From Notolepis coatsorum (Eukaryota > Chordata > Actinopteri > Aulopiformes > Paralepididae), in assembly GCA_963971535.1 (NCBI GenBank), contig OZ020599.1:97633120-97697119 (forward strand): a stretch of 64,000 nucleotides of DNA, in the 5' to 3' direction. The notes below the pieces were generated by a model. That model worked only from the letters and a program-made list of their open reading frames with translations, did no database searches and was not told the origin of the DNA. Of this stretch, positions 62,635 through 64,000 are shown one piece after another. The translations under genes were made by a program, and so were the position numbers. Each line of letters opens with the position of its first letter. Position 1 is the stretch's first letter.

Positions 62635-64000
62635 AGGTTGTGCTGACCTAGTATTATCAAAAGTTACATAGCTAACCTGTATTAAAGGTTTACATCTAAC
62701 CTGTAGTATTATCAAAGGTTACATAGCTAACCTGTAGTATTATTAAAGGTTTACATCTAACCTGTAGTATTATCAAAGGTTTACATCTAACCTGTAGTAT
62801 TATCAAAGGTTACATAGCTAACCTGTAGTATTATTAAAGGTTACATAACCTGTAGTATTATCAAAGGTTACATAGCTAACCTGTAGTATTATTAAAGGTT
62901 TACATCTAACCTGTAGTATTATCAAAGGTTTACATCTAACCTGTAGTATTATCAAAGGTTACATAGCTAACCTGTAGTATTATTAAAGGTTACATAACCT
63001 GTAGTATTATCAAAGGTTACATAGCTAACCTGTAGTATTATCAAATGTTTACATATAACCTGTAGTATTATCAAAGGTTGCATAGCTAACCTGTAGTATT
63101 ATTAAAGGTTTACATCTAACCTGTAGTATTATTAAAGGTTTACATCTAACCTACCTTATCAAAGGTTACATAGCTAACCTGTAGTATTATTAAAGGTTTA
63201 CATCTAACCTGTAGTATTATTAAAGATTTACATCTAACCTACCTTATCAAAGGTTACATAGCTAACCTGTAGTATTATTAAAGGTTTACATCTAACCTAC
63301 CTTATCAAAGGTTACATAGCTAACCTGTAGTATTATTAAATGTTATACATAACCTGTAGTATTAGCAAAGGTTATAGCTCACCTGTAGTATTATCAAAGG
63401 TTACATAATGTAGCTCACCTGTAGTATTATTAAAGGTTTACATATCTAATCTGTAGTATTATTAAAGGTTTACATATCTAATCTGTAGTATTATTAAAGG
63501 TTTACATATCTAATCTGTAGTATTATTAAAGGTTGCATAGCTAACCTGTAGTATTGTTAAAGGTTACATAACTAACCTGTAGTATTATCAAAGGTTACAT
63601 AACCTGTAGTATTATTAAAGGTTGCATAGTTAACCTGTAGTATTATTAAAGGTTATATAGCTAACCTGTAGTATTATTAAAGGTTATATAGCTAAGATTA
63701 TTATTAAAGGTTATATAGATAACCTGTACTGTAGTAGTATTATTAAAGGTTATATAGCTAATATGTAGTATTATTAAATGTTATATAGTTAACCTGTAGT
63801 ATTATTAAAAGTGATATAGATAACCTGTAGTATTATCAAAGGTTACATAGCTAACCTGTAGTATTATTAAAAGTGATATAGATAACCTGTAGTATTATCA
63901 AAGGTTACATAGCTAACCTGTAGTATTATCAAAGGTTACATAGCTAACCTGTAGTATTATCAAAGGTTACATAGCTAACCTGTAGTATTATCAAAGGTTA
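62635..64000 (+). repeat. ~31-bp AT-rich tandem array, runs off the window
   Basis: About 44 units of AACCTGTAGTATTATYAAAG + GTTACATAGCT, with shorter units lacking TAGCT and TTTACATC variants. Units near 63900-64000 are the most alike. Confidence 0.95.

Overview
The window looks like one piece of a teleost fish chromosome, written here as a gene-poor, repeat-saturated region. The signs are spliced vertebrate genes (phosphofructokinase-2/bisphosphatase, a type II keratin), GT-AG introns, Rex1/L2-type LINEs, tRNA-derived SINEs, hAT-like and TTAA-target DNA transposons, and very large minisatellites. No bacterial-style operon, CRISPR array or other prokaryotic system is visible.

Layout. (1) 1-28306, plus strand: the 3' half of pfkfb2. 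Seven exons encode the end of the bisphosphatase domain and the regulatory C-terminal tail with two phosphorylation motifs. The exons total 774 nt in a 27-kb stretch; the introns hold a stack of nested transposons (5.5-10.3 kb), a 0.85-kb 30-mer array, a 2.3-kb polypyrimidine array, a 7-kb 30-bp minisatellite (about 231 units) and a 1.6-kb 28/25-bp minisatellite. (2) 28.3-44.2 kb: intergenic, with hAT-like MITEs, a near-perfect 156-bp palindrome, a 1.8-kb 42-bp minisatellite, a Rex1-like LINE split by a hAT element with a perfect 8-bp target duplication, and a second LINE inside another hAT-like element. (3) 44.2-53.3 kb, plus strand: a complete nine-exon type II keratin gene (426 codons predicted) whose internal exon sizes fit the type II keratin pattern; intron 2 carries about 590 bp of (TAG)n. 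(4) 53.3-59.1 kb: a G-rich 13-mer array, a LINE endonuclease fragment, two adjacent fold-back structures, a promoter-like block with a possible 15-codon first exon, and a single exon encoding the end of a cyclic-nucleotide-binding domain. (5) 59.3-62.3 kb, minus strand: two exons of a rapunzel-like protein, its 5' end not seen. (6) 62.6-64.0 kb: a ~31-bp tandem array running off the window.

The host genes do not obviously work together. pfkfb2 sets fructose-2,6-bisphosphate, the keratin is an epithelial intermediate-filament subunit, and the other two are partial. The most unusual observation is in the mobile DNA. Four ~0.9-kb elements (6079-7030, 16416-17357, 33567-34471, 37539-38463) share CAC-type ends, at least one side flanked by TTAA. 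In each, at a similar distance from one end, there is a short ATG reading frame that stops at a GTRAG splice donor, always in phase 1. This suggests a retained first coding exon that could act as a mobile 5' exon.
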